Shown one piece after another: positions 1 through 6,547 of a DNA stretch of 11,291 nucleotides; positions within the stretch are counted from its first letter, which is position 1, and each line of letters opens with the position of its first letter. The position numbers were made by a program, and so were the translations under genes. The notes below the pieces were generated by a model, which saw nothing but the letters and a program-made list of their open reading frames with translations, ran no database searches and was not told the origin of the DNA. Source of the stretch: CAZJYI01 sp964550025 (GTDB lineage Bacteria > Verrucomicrobiota > Kiritimatiellia > UBA8416 > CAYOBW01); NCBI GenBank assembly GCA_964550025.1, contig CAZJYI010000256.1, positions 1 through 11,291 on the forward strand, in the 5' to 3' direction.

Positions 1-1
1 A

Positions 2-1633
2 CACCAAGCCTTCACGGCCGCCCCCGAAGGCTGGCTGGCATGGGCTGCCGTTGTCATCCTGGCGCTCTGCATGGTGATGCTCTTCCTGCTCTTTGCCGCC
101 GTCCGCCCCATGGTCCGCCTGGCACGCCGGATACTCGGACCGCTGGCGCGCCGGAAACCGTTCGGCGCCGTGCTGACTTTCGGCGAAGAAGTTGCGGAGG
201 CCATCGAGCGGGCGCGGCGCGGGCGCGTCCTCGGGAAGCTGTTCCTGCTCTCACTGGTCGTACGCCTGACCAAGTACACGGGGCTGTACCTTCTTTTCCG
301 GGCCGTTGTCGTGCCCAGCTTCTCCGGTCTGGCGAATGCGCCCGTGCCGGCCGTGATGACCTCATTCCTGTGCGCTGAGGGAATGGCCAGTCTGCCGGTA
401 CCGTCCTTTATGAGCTTTGGAACCTACGAGGCGGGCGGCTCCCTGGCCTTCACCCTGCTCGGTTTCGGCAAGGCGGAGGCGGCCGTCACCATGCTTGCCA
501 TCCACCTCTGGAGCCAGGTGGTGGACTACAGCCTTGGCGGACTGGCCTTCATCCTCTTCCTCTTTCGCAAACGCAGCGGCACAACCGAAGCGCGACCGGC
601 ACGCCGTGCCCCGGCACGGCGCCTTGCCGTGGCCGCCGGCGCCCTGGCCCTCCTGGCCGGCGGCCTTGTGCTGGCGGCGCGGCAATACCGCAAGACGCGC
701 AAGCTGGGAGCCCTGGCCCCGCCCGGGAAGGGGCAAGCCGTGGAGCGTAGCGAAGCTGAAGAGCGCCCGAGCCGGGCGGCCGTCACGGACCTCAAGGGCT
801 TCATGGTCTGGAGCTCCAACCGGTATGGCAACCACGACATACTCATCATGACGTTCCCCGACCGGCGTATCCGGCAACTGACGCGGCATCCGCACGTGGA
901 CTATTACGCCCGCATCGCGCCCGACGGCAAGCATGTCGTTTTCGCGCGCTCGCAGCAGCCATGGGTTTCACAGCGCAATTGCCTGCCCTGGGACGTATAC
1001 ATGGTCAGCGTCGAGACAGGAAGAGAGACCCTCGTGGCCCGCAACGGGAACGTGCCGCACTGGTCGCGCGACGGGCGCATGGTGTTCTTCCAGCGCAATG
1101 CCGGTGAGCTCGTCGCATACGACACGCGAAGCCGCCGCGAGACCGTTGTGTGCACCAGCGAGTCGTGCGGCGTGCCGGCCCAGACGGAACTCCAGACACC
1201 CTCGTTCAACGCGGCGGCGGCCACGCTCGCCGTCACCCTGCGCGGCCCGCGGCGCGCAACGGTCGTCGGCCGGCCGGGCGATCCGCTCAAGCGGGTCGGG
1301 GGGGGGTGCCAGCTCACGTGGGGACACGACGGAGAGTACCTGTACTATGTCGATGGCGGCGGCCGGCAGCGCAACGCCGTATACAAGGTGGCGTACCCAT
1401 CGCTGGATCGTACCTTGTGGATCGACCTCCCCGGCGACTACAGCCATGAGTATTTCCCCAGGGTGTCCGGCAACGGGCGCTACCTGGTGCTGGGCGCCAG
1501 CGCCAAGGGACACGAGCATGACACCGCGGACTACGAGATCTTCCTGTGGCCCGTCGGCGCCCCATCCGAACAGGCCGTCCGCCTGACCTGGCACAGCGGA
1601 AACGACTGTTGGCCCGACATCTACGCCGAATAG
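2..1633 (+). CDS. Flippase-like (YbhN/LPG-synthase TM) domain fused to a TolB-like beta-propeller, 5' partial
   Basis: The frame is open from base 2, so the gene begins upstream of the window; 543 codons are visible. The first part (about nt 26-570) has several hydrophobic helices and a segment with the pattern LPVPSFMSFGTYEAG near nt 398-442. This resembles the P-x-G-x-x-E signature region of the UPF0104/LPG_synthase_TM family of membrane proteins, some of which make or move lipids. A further helix lies near nt 612-690. From about nt 783 to the stop there are WD40-like (PD40) repeats of the TolB type, with motifs such as WSSNRYGNHDIL, APDGKHVVFAR, WSRDGRMVFF and SGNGRYLVLGAS. The propeller probably lies outside the cytoplasmic membrane, as TolB-type propellers usually do. 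The fusion is unusual. The substrate is unknown, and the missing N-terminus could change the call. A run of nine G lies inside the gene at 1298-1306. Confidence 0.75.
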   Translation, partial: HQAFTAAPEGWLAWAAVVILALCMVMLFLLFAAVRPMVRLARRILGPLARRKPFGAVLTFGEEVAEAIERARRGRVLGKLFLLSLVVRLTKYTGLYLLFRAVVVPSFSGLANAPVPAVMTSFLCAEGMASLPVPSFMSFGTYEAGGSLAFTLLGFGKAEAAVTMLAIHLWSQVVDYSLGGLAFILFLFRKRSGTTEARPARRAPARRLAVAAGALALLAGGLVLAARQYRKTRKLGALAPPGKGQAVERSEAEERPSRAAVTDLKGFMVWSSNRYGNHDILIMTFPDRRIRQLTRHPHVDYYARIAPDGKHVVFARSQQPWVSQRNCLPWDVYMVSVETGRETLVARNGNVPHWSRDGRMVFFQRNAGELVAYDTRSRRETVVCTSESCGVPAQTELQTPSFNAAAATLAVTLRGPRRATVVGRPGDPLKRVGGGCQLTWGHDGEYLYYVDGGGRQRNAVYKVAYPSLDRTLWIDLPGDYSHEYFPRVSGNGRYLVLGASAKGHEHDTADYEIFLWPVGAPSEQAVRLTWHSGNDCWPDIYAE

Positions 1634-1691
1634 CGCCCTGCCGGAGAAGTAGAGCACAGCGCAACGTAGCCGCAGCCAAACGGGAATACTG

Positions 1692-1753
1692 GACAGGATC
1701 AACAGGATCCAGAGGATAACCCCTCCAATCCCGTAGATCCTGTGGATTGTGTC
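1692..1753. repeat. Imperfect inverted repeat built of AGGATC-type nonamers
   Basis: The left arm reads as three 9-base units (ACAGGATCA, ACAGGATCC, AGAGGATAA) at 1693-1719. The right arm, about 1731-1753, is close to its reverse complement (GACAGGATCAACAGGATC against GACACAATCCACAGGATC). It sits between two genes. No T-tract follows either arm, so an intrinsic terminator is not indicated. It resembles dispersed intergenic repeats with an ACAGGAT core that I recall from environmental genomes; that link is from memory and was not searched. Confidence 0.6.
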
Positions 1754-1792
1754 AGGCAACCAAGAAAATGGTGGATTGTGGTACAAATGGCG

Positions 1793-1822
1793 TTGCTTCC
1801 GGGAATGTGACTGCGATATTAT
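1793..1822 (+). promoter_or_regulatory. Candidate sigma-70-type promoter for the SGNH lipoprotein gene
   Basis: TTGCTT (1793-1798) and TATTAT (1817-1822) are separated by 18 bases. They lie about 60 bases upstream of the chosen TTG start, in an otherwise gene-free stretch. The match is by eye only. Confidence 0.4.
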
Positions 1823-1870
1823 GGTCTGTCTTTTGTCTTGAAGAAGAACTGTGCGCCTGAGAGAGCGTGG

Positions 1871-1875
1871 AGGAG
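1871..1875 (+). promoter_or_regulatory. Ribosome binding site that decides a TTG start
   Basis: AGGAG lies 8 bases upstream of TTG at 1884. The more upstream in-frame GTG at 1851 has no comparable site. Starting at the TTG also gives a standard lipoprotein signal peptide. Confidence 0.65.
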
Positions 1876-1883
1876 CGGGAACA

Positions 1884-2531
1884 TTGAAAGACAGGTTCTT
1901 GAGTACATTGAAGGCGGCAGTCGCCCTGTCAGCCCTCTTTCTTGTCCTGGGCTGTGATGATGACGACAGTTCGCTCGGAGAGGGACACGACTTCGGAGAG
2001 AATGACCCCGACGTCATCGCGGCTGTCGGCGACAGCATCACACGCGGTTACGGCGTAGCCGCTTCCGAAGCCTACGTCAGCCTGCTGGGGGGCATGACGG
2101 GCAAGACCGTGCTGAACTTTGGAGTGAACGCCGCCATTGCCCTCGACAGCATAGACCGCGCAATCGGCGCGCTGGACGGACGCCGCCCCGGCTTCCTGAT
2201 CATCTTCCTCGGAATCAACGATGTCGTTCGCTCGCATAGCTCCGACGAGACAATCTCCGCGCTGACGACCATCATCTCCGAGGCCAGGGACCGCAGCACG
2301 ATCCCGATCCTGCTGACCTTGCCGGTCCCGATCGCCGGCCACGAGCTATGGCAAGGATCGGCCCGCAAGCTGAGCGCCCGCATCCGGCAGCTCGGGGCCG
2401 CACAGGGCGTAGTCGTAGTCGATATTGAGGCTTACCTGGCGGGGAATGAGGCGTACATGCAGGAGGACGGGCTGCACCCGAACGCGGAAGGGCAGGCGCT
2501 GATCGCCTCGGCCCTGGCCGGCCTGTTCTAG
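1884..2531 (+). CDS. SGNH/GDSL-family hydrolase, lipoprotein
   Basis: A predicted lipid-anchored esterase or acyl-hydrolase of 215 residues. Starting at the TTG gives a short basic N-terminus (MKDRFLSTLK), a hydrophobic core and a lipobox ending VLGC, with Cys24 as the lipidated residue. All SGNH blocks are present: GDS with nucleophile Ser51 (block I), Gly80 in NFG (block II), Asn112 in GIND (block III), and Asp195/His198 in DGLHPN (block V). This is the layout of TesA-like lysophospholipase/arylesterases, though the substrate cannot be read from sequence. Cys24 is followed by four Asp; in enterobacteria Asp at +2 retains lipoproteins in the inner membrane, but whether that rule holds here is unknown. 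An in-frame GTG at 1851 would add 11 residues. The gene appears monocistronic. Confidence 0.88.
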   Translation: MKDRFLSTLKAAVALSALFLVLGCDDDDSSLGEGHDFGENDPDVIAAVGDSITRGYGVAASEAYVSLLGGMTGKTVLNFGVNAAIALDSIDRAIGALDGRRPGFLIIFLGINDVVRSHSSDETISALTTIISEARDRSTIPILLTLPVPIAGHELWQGSARKLSARIRQLGAAQGVVVVDIEAYLAGNEAYMQEDGLHPNAEGQALIASALAGLF

Positions 2532-2582
2532 CAACGCCCGGACTCTTGCGGCATCCACAGCAGCATCAACCCTGACAGTACC

Positions 2583-2783
2583 ATGGCCTTTGTCATCCTG
2601 GCGGGGGGCAACGCGGAAACCCGCGAGAACCTGTCGGCCGACCTGTTCCTGCGCTACTTGAGCATCGAAGTCCACTGCGACTACTTCATCACGCCGTACG
2701 GCACGCTCCGCGACGACCGCGGGCGTAGCGCCGTGCCGCCCAGTAACCTCGCCCTGGGACTGGGCTTGCGTTACGCGTTCTGA
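2583..2783 (+). pseudogene. Fragment resembling the C-terminus of an outer-membrane beta-barrel protein
   Basis: A 66-codon stretch with no recognisable ribosome binding site before its ATG. Alternating hydrophobic segments (LFLRYLSIEVH, NLALGLGLRYAF) and a terminal Phe resemble the last strands and the C-terminal signal of outer-membrane barrels. It is in the same frame as the SGNH gene, separated from its TAG by 17 open codons, and the frame stays open throughout. It may be the remnant of a deleted porin-like gene. A real small protein or a chance ORF cannot be excluded. Confidence 0.3.
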
Positions 2784-2881
2784 GCCGCCTTCAAATCCGG
2801 TTCCATGTCACAAAGGCCAGGAACGAAGACGCCGGTCACTGGTCCCGGGAAGAGGCAGCACGTCACTTCCGTGCACCTTCA

Positions 2882-2916
2882 ACCAATGACCAATGACCGG
2901 CGACTTGTCACTGACC
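2882..2916. repeat. Five-unit heptamer array (ACCAATG type)
   Basis: Five consecutive 7-base units all begin with AC: ACCAATG, ACCAATG, ACCGGCG, ACTTGTC, ACTGACC. The first two are identical and the rest are diverged. The array lies between the barrel fragment and the 3' end of the minus-strand Cys-rich gene. No protein-coding role is apparent. Confidence 0.55.
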
Positions 2917-2966
2917 GGCTATCGACCTGCGCATGCAATACGCAGGCACCGGTTCGGTGGTGGTTT

Positions 2967-3233
2967 CTACTTGGAGCAGCTCTTCTTGGCAGCCTTGGCC
3001 TTGTCGCACGTGCCGCAGCACTTCTTCGCGGAGGCCTTCGTGCACTTGCCGTCGCACTTCTCCTTGCCTTCCTTGGCGCACTTGCCGCTGCACTTCGCCT
3101 TGGCGACGGCCTCGGTCTTGGCCTTGTCGCACTTGCCGCAGCTGCTCTTCTTCGAGCCGCACTTGCCGGCCATGACAACGCCCGTCGCCAGAATCGCCAC
3201 CATCATGATCGCCAACAGGTTCTTCAGCTTCAT
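2967..3233 (-). CDS. Small secreted Cys/Lys-rich protein
   Basis: An 88-residue protein. The ATG at 3233 is preceded by GGAGG with 5-base spacing, which favours it over an ATG 11 codons upstream. Residues 1-22 form a clear signal peptide (MKLKNLLAIMMVAILATGVV then MA). The mature part is low in complexity, with about 11 cysteines among many Lys, Gly and Ala, in recurring pieces such as KCSGKC, KCDGKC and GKCDKAK or GTCDKAK. This suggests periplasmic metal binding or a precursor for cysteine modification. It recalls the KCGEGKCG-rich HvfA/bufferin-like precursors handled by DUF692 (MNIO) enzymes, but no such enzyme is in the window and the repeat differs, so the link is only a hypothesis. It lies 66 bases after rfbD on the same strand, so it may be read from the same transcript or from its own promoter. 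Confidence 0.75.
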   Translation of the reverse strand: MKLKNLLAIMMVAILATGVVMAGKCGSKKSSCGKCDKAKTEAVAKAKCSGKCAKEGKEKCDGKCTKASAKKCCGTCDKAKAAKKSCSK

Positions 3234-3299
3234 CGTGTCCTCCGTGTTTGGTTCCGTGCGCTTCAATGCACACCCGGATATTCTGCGATTCTCCGTTTC

Positions 3300-4229
3300 T
3301 CAGCTCAAGTTGTTTTTGGGATTTCCGTCGCCCGCGTGCATGCACATTTGCAGCGCGTCCCGCCACGCAGGCATGGTCACCCCGAAGGTCCTCTCGAGGC
3401 GGGAACAGTCCAGCACGGAGTACGCGGGGCGCTCTGCCGGCGTGGGGTATTCCGACGAAGGGATCGGCTCGACAACCGCTGACGGCGGCAGGAACGCGCG
3501 CGCAAAGCCGTACCACGAAGTCTGGCCTCCGCAGGCCATGTTGTAGAGCCCACACGCGTCGAAAGCTCGCCCGTTGTCGGCCCTCCGAAACACCTGCTTG
3601 AGTACGGCCGAGGTCGCATCCGCCACCGCCCCGCACCAGGTGGGACATCCCACCTGGTCGTCCACCACGCGAAGCGGCTTCCCCAGCGCCGCAAGGCGTC
3701 GCATGGTAAGCAGGAAGTTCGCGCCGCGCAGCCCGTAGATCCAGCTCACGCGAAAGACCAGGCACGCGCACCCCGATCCCAGCACGGCCCGGTCACCCTC
3801 CCACTTCGTCCGGCCGTAGACACTCAGCGGGTCGGGGACATCGTCCTCGTTGTAGGGCGAGTCCTTCGCGCCATCGAAAACGAAGTCGGTGGAATAGTGG
3901 ACGAGCAAGGCGTCAAGGCGCCGGGCTTCTTCGGCCAATACGGCAGGCCCGCCGGCGTTGACAGCCCGGGCGACGAGGGGTTCGTCCTCCGCGCGGTCCA
4001 CGGCCGTGTACGCGGCGGCATTCACGATGAGCGCGGGCTGCACGTCACGCACGAGACGCCGCACGGCCGGAGGGTCGGCAAAGTCAATGTCCGGATAAGA
4101 CACGCAATGAACGGCGCCTATGTCCGCCAATCGGGGTCTCAGTTCCCAACCGATCTGACCGTCGTGTCCGAAGAGCAGGATGCGTGCGTCTTTCGCCATG
4201 GGTACCGCCATTGCGCTACTATCCGCCAT
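3300..4229 (-). CDS. rfbD: dTDP-4-dehydrorhamnose reductase
   Basis: Catalyses the last step of dTDP-L-rhamnose synthesis, the NAD(P)H-dependent reduction of dTDP-4-keto-L-rhamnose, in the cytoplasm. It is an extended short-chain dehydrogenase: glycine-rich nucleotide loop GHDGQIG (residues 21-27), NAAAYTAVDRAE (70-81), STDFVFDG (113-120), and the catalytic YxxxK as Y138-GRT-K142. Its 309 residues are typical for the family. The start is uncertain: the ATG at 4229 follows a purine-rich AAGAAGACAAGAAC, while ATGs at 4211 and 4199 would place the Rossmann strand closer to the N-terminus, as in many homologues. The open frame extends to 4334 without a better start. It lies 190 bases downstream of rfbC on the same strand. 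Confidence 0.92.
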   Translation of the reverse strand: MADSSAMAVPMAKDARILLFGHDGQIGWELRPRLADIGAVHCVSYPDIDFADPPAVRRLVRDVQPALIVNAAAYTAVDRAEDEPLVARAVNAGGPAVLAEEARRLDALLVHYSTDFVFDGAKDSPYNEDDVPDPLSVYGRTKWEGDRAVLGSGCACLVFRVSWIYGLRGANFLLTMRRLAALGKPLRVVDDQVGCPTWCGAVADATSAVLKQVFRRADNGRAFDACGLYNMACGGQTSWYGFARAFLPPSAVVEPIPSSEYPTPAERPAYSVLDCSRLERTFGVTMPAWRDALQMCMHAGDGNPKNNLS

Positions 4230-4419
4230 GTTCTTGTCTTCTTGACGCGACCTGAGAAATCCAAGGGATGGTAGCGTCCATCCTCTCGACCCTGTCCGAA
4301 CGCCCGTGTGGTTGGGGCTGTGTCGCGCTACCATTGTTGCGTCGTTTCACGGTCCAACGGCTCCCTTCGGAACGGCACGTCTCCGTTGTCTGCCGCAGTC
4401 TCCGCGCAACCGGCCGTCG

Positions 4420-4977
4420 TCAGGGCCTGAAGACCGGCAGGTCTTCAGGCGGGACATCCGCGAGCTTCGGCAGCTTGCCATCCTTCTCAGACAGAACAGG
4501 GCACGCGATCCCCCAATCGATGCCAAGCTGCGGATCGTTCCACAACACACCATGGTCGTCATCGGCATGGTAGTAGTCGTCGCACTTGTACAGGAAATCG
4601 GCGGACTCGCTTAGAACAAGGAAGCCGTGGGCGAACCCGCGGGGAATGAAGATCTGCCGGTGGTTTTCCTCGGAGAGGACCACACTTTCGGACTGCCCGA
4701 ACGTGGGCGAACCGCGGCGAATGTCGACCACGACATCGAGAACGGCCCCGCTTGCGACGCGGCACAGCTTGGCCTGCGAATGGGCCAACTGGTAGTGCAA
4801 CCCCCGTAGCGTGTTCCTGCTCGAACGGGAATGGTTGCCCTGGACAAAGGCCACCTCGAGACCATGTGCGCGAAAGAACTCCTCGCGATACGTCTCGAAG
4901 AAGAAACCGCGAACGTCGGAGAACACCCGCGGTTCAACGATCAGCACTCCCGGCAGGGCAGTTTCCAGAATCCTCAC
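4420..4977 (-). CDS. rfbC: dTDP-4-dehydrorhamnose 3,5-epimerase
   Basis: Epimerises dTDP-4-keto-6-deoxy-D-glucose at C3 and C5 to the L-rhamno form, feeding RfbD. The 185 residues match the RmlC cupin family: DVRGFFFETYRE (21-32), the RGLHYQ motif with the catalytic-base His61, VVVDIRRGSPTFG (82-94), IPRGFAHGFLVLSE (111-124) and YKCDDYY (130-136), where the conserved catalytic Tyr lies, then LWNDP. The start is GTG at 4977, with GGAG six bases upstream. It begins 39 bases after the glycosyltransferase stop, consistent with one operon. Its last codons and the base before its stop lie in a perfect hairpin (4426-4449). Confidence 0.94.
   Translation of the reverse strand: MRILETALPGVLIVEPRVFSDVRGFFFETYREEFFRAHGLEVAFVQGNHSRSSRNTLRGLHYQLAHSQAKLCRVASGAVLDVVVDIRRGSPTFGQSESVVLSEENHRQIFIPRGFAHGFLVLSESADFLYKCDDYYHADDDHGVLWNDPQLGIDWGIACPVLSEKDGKLPKLADVPPEDLPVFRP
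4426..4449. repeat. Perfect 10-bp hairpin at the 3' end of rfbC
   Basis: CCTGAAGACC and GGTCTTCAGG flank a 4-base loop. The hairpin occupies the last rfbC codons, ending 3 bases before the TGA stop at 4422-4420. No T-tract follows on the minus strand, so it is not a standard intrinsic terminator. It could stabilise the mRNA end between rfbC and rfbD or be a by-product of coding. Confidence 0.55.
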
Positions 4978-5016
4978 GACCGTCTCCAGTTGCCGGCCCG
5001 CGCGCCGTGACTTCGG

Positions 5017-5706
5017 TCAGACGAACCTGTACTTGATGATGCACCACAGGGCACGCAACCCGTCCTGCCATCCGATCTTCTTGCCTTCAGCGTAGCTGCG
5101 CCCGTAGTAGGAGATAGGTACTTCATAAATACGCCACTTCGCCTTGGCCACTTTGGCAGTGATCTCCGGCTCGAACCCAAAACGGTCTTCTTCTATCTCG
5201 ATGCCCTCCAGAACCTCCTTCCTGAAGACCTTGTAGCAGACCTCCATGTCGGTCAGATTGATTCCCGTCATCATGTTTGAGAGCGTCGTCAGGAACCTGT
5301 TTCCCAGGTAGTGCCAGTAGTAGACGACACGGTGCGGCCCGCCCCCAAGAAACCTCGACCCGTAAACCACGTCGGCATGCCCATCGAGAATGGGCTGCAA
5401 CAACGCCGGATACTCCTTGGGGTCGTATTCGAGGTCCGCATCCTGGACCAGAACGATGTCGCCAGTTGCTGCTTTGAATCCACGGCGCAGAGCAGCTCCC
5501 TTGCCCTGGTTCTGCCCCTGGTATACAAACTGCCAACCCGGGTGCGCTTCCATCTCGGCCAGCACCTCGCGCGTCCCATCCGTGGAACAGTCGTCAACGA
5601 AGACGATTTCTCTCTCCAGCCCGACATCAACCGAATCCACGCGCTCCGCAATCTCGGCGATGGTGTCCTTCTCGTTGTACACAGGTATAACAACCGACAG
5701 TTTCAT
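5017..5706 (-). CDS. Family 2 glycosyltransferase (DPM1/polyprenyl-phosphate sugar transferase-like)
   Basis: A cytosolic GT-A fold transferase of 229 residues. Visible motifs are VVIPVYNE (5-12), VDDCSTDGT (37-45), NQGKGAALRRGF (66-77), the metal-binding DxD as D89-A-D91 followed by LEYDP, then GSRFLGG and RFGFEPEITAKVAK. This order is typical of the GT2 branch near dolichyl-phosphate mannose synthase, whose members often move a nucleotide-activated sugar to a polyprenyl phosphate. No C-terminal transmembrane helices are present, unlike GtrB. The ATG at 5706 puts the first strand at the N-terminus as usual; upstream in-frame ATGs at 5721 and 5775 exist, and none has a good ribosome binding site. 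It is first of a likely operon with rfbC and rfbD. Donor and acceptor are unknown. Confidence 0.88.
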   Translation of the reverse strand: MKLSVVIPVYNEKDTIAEIAERVDSVDVGLEREIVFVDDCSTDGTREVLAEMEAHPGWQFVYQGQNQGKGAALRRGFKAATGDIVLVQDADLEYDPKEYPALLQPILDGHADVVYGSRFLGGGPHRVVYYWHYLGNRFLTTLSNMMTGINLTDMEVCYKVFRKEVLEGIEIEEDRFGFEPEITAKVAKAKWRIYEVPISYYGRSYAEGKKIGWQDGLRALWCIIKYRFV

Positions 5707-5752
5707 GATGCGCAGAACCATACAGCAATCGCGGTGAGCGGGCAAGCGCAGG

Positions 5753-5780
5753 ATGGACCGTGGACTATGGGCCATGATCC
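5753..5780. repeat. Four-unit heptamer array (ATGGACC type)
   Basis: Four consecutive 7-base units with a shared shape: ATGGACC, GTGGACT, ATGGGCC, ATGATCC. It fills much of the 77-base gap between ssb and the glycosyltransferase gene and ends 3 bases from the ssb stop. It has the same 7-base period as the array at 2882-2916 but a different sequence. Confidence 0.5.
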
Positions 5781-5783
5781 TCC

Positions 5784-6209
5784 CTAGAAGTCCACCGCCT
5801 CCCCCGCCGCGGCCGCGACGGGTTGCGGGTGGGACTGGTTAGCGGGGGACGGCTCCGTCTCGCCGTCGCGTTGCCCGTTGGGACGGCCGAGAAACAGAAT
5901 CCGGTCCGCGCGGACACGCAGCTTGCTGCGGCGCTGTCCGTCACCGTTCTCCCACTGGTGAAACTCCAGTCGTCCCTCGACAAGAACGCGCGCGCCCTTC
6001 ACCAGGTATTGCCCGCAGGCCTCCGCCTGGCGGCCCCATGCCGTGATGTCGACAAAACACGCCTTGTCGACAACGGCCCCCTCGCGGTTGCGGTAGGACG
6101 CATTGACCGCCAGCCCGAGCTCGGCGAGCGGCGTGCCGGACTGGATCTCCTTCGTCTGCGGATCCCTCGTCAGGTTTCCCATCAGAACCACGCGATTGTA
6201 ACCGTTCAT
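5784..6209 (-). CDS. ssb: Single-stranded DNA-binding protein
   Basis: Binds single-stranded DNA during replication, repair and recombination. The 141 residues start with the family pattern MNGYNRVVLMGNLTRDPQ, followed by TPLAELGLAVN, CFVDITAWGRQAE, YLVKGARVLVEGRL and the end of the OB fold near residue 108. The tail is short and ends GEAVDF: the final Phe is kept, but the usual cluster of Asp residues (as in DDDIPF), which recruits partner proteins, is much reduced. The ATG has a strong GGGAGG five bases upstream. It lies 77 bases before the glycosyltransferase on the same strand, possibly co-transcribed although functionally unrelated. A paralogue with a normal tip may exist elsewhere. Confidence 0.94.
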   Translation of the reverse strand: MNGYNRVVLMGNLTRDPQTKEIQSGTPLAELGLAVNASYRNREGAVVDKACFVDITAWGRQAEACGQYLVKGARVLVEGRLEFHQWENGDGQRRSKLRVRADRILFLGRPNGQRDGETEPSPANQSHPQPVAAAAGEAVDF

Positions 6210-6290
6210 GACTGCCTCCCTTTCCTTTGCCTGCGTGGGGCGTCATTGCCCCTCATTAACAAAGAAGGCCGCCCGCCACCCCATTTCCGG

Positions 6291-6310
6291 AAAAAAGTGC
6301 AACTTTTTTT
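6291..6310. repeat. A-run/T-run inverted repeat upstream of ssb
   Basis: AAAAAAGT and ACTTTTTT flank a 3-base loop, a perfect 8-bp stem with one extra T. The stem is AT-only apart from one pair, so it is too weak for a normal terminator, but the T-run follows the GC-rich cluster read on the plus strand. It stands out in an otherwise GC-rich region. Confidence 0.5.
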
Positions 6311-6353
6311 CAGCGCCGAGCGGCACGCAGCAGAGCCGCGAACCCGGAAACCG

Positions 6354-6392
6354 CGGATGGGACACCCACGGATGGGGACGGGGACAGACCCC
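6354..6392. repeat. CGGATGGG direct repeats with adjoining GGGGACAGACCCC motif
   Basis: CGGATGGG occurs at 6354-6361 and again at 6369-6376, 15 bases apart. The second copy runs into a G-rich stretch ending GGGGACAGACCCC, which can pair GGGG with CCCC. It resembles dispersed intergenic repeat pieces; the family was not verified. Confidence 0.4.
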
Positions 6393-6409
6393 GCATTACT
6401 CTCCCGCCA

Positions 6410-6430
6410 CCACCGGGCTCGCCCCGGTGG
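6410..6430. repeat. REP-like GC-rich hairpin, copy 1
   Basis: CCACCGGG and CCCGGTGG form a perfect 8-bp stem around the loop CTCGC. Its reverse complement is nearly identical to the hairpin at 6566-6590, so the two copies are inverted relative to each other. Confidence 0.6.
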
Positions 6431-6547
6431 AGCGAAGAGCGGTCCTCGTGAAAGTAACGGGCCAGATTCCCCGAGCCCGCGGATATGGGAGGGAAGCGCG
6501 CAGATCTCCTCTCGCTCGTCCCGGGCTCAAGGGGGGTGAAATCCGCA

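Noticed and set aside
968..2041. Long minus-strand ORF of 357 codons
   Set aside because: It overlaps the propeller gene and SGNH gene on the other strand, and its product shows no domain or coherent motif. Long shadow frames are expected at this GC content.
2805..3482. Plus-strand ORF of 225 codons, Leu/Ala-rich in its middle
   Set aside because: The Leu/Ala richness is the reverse reading of the Lys/Cys codons of the minus-strand secreted protein, not a membrane protein.
5823..6539. Plus-strand ORF of 238 codons
   Set aside because: It is antisense to ssb and continues into repeat-rich non-coding DNA; no ribosome binding site or domain is seen.
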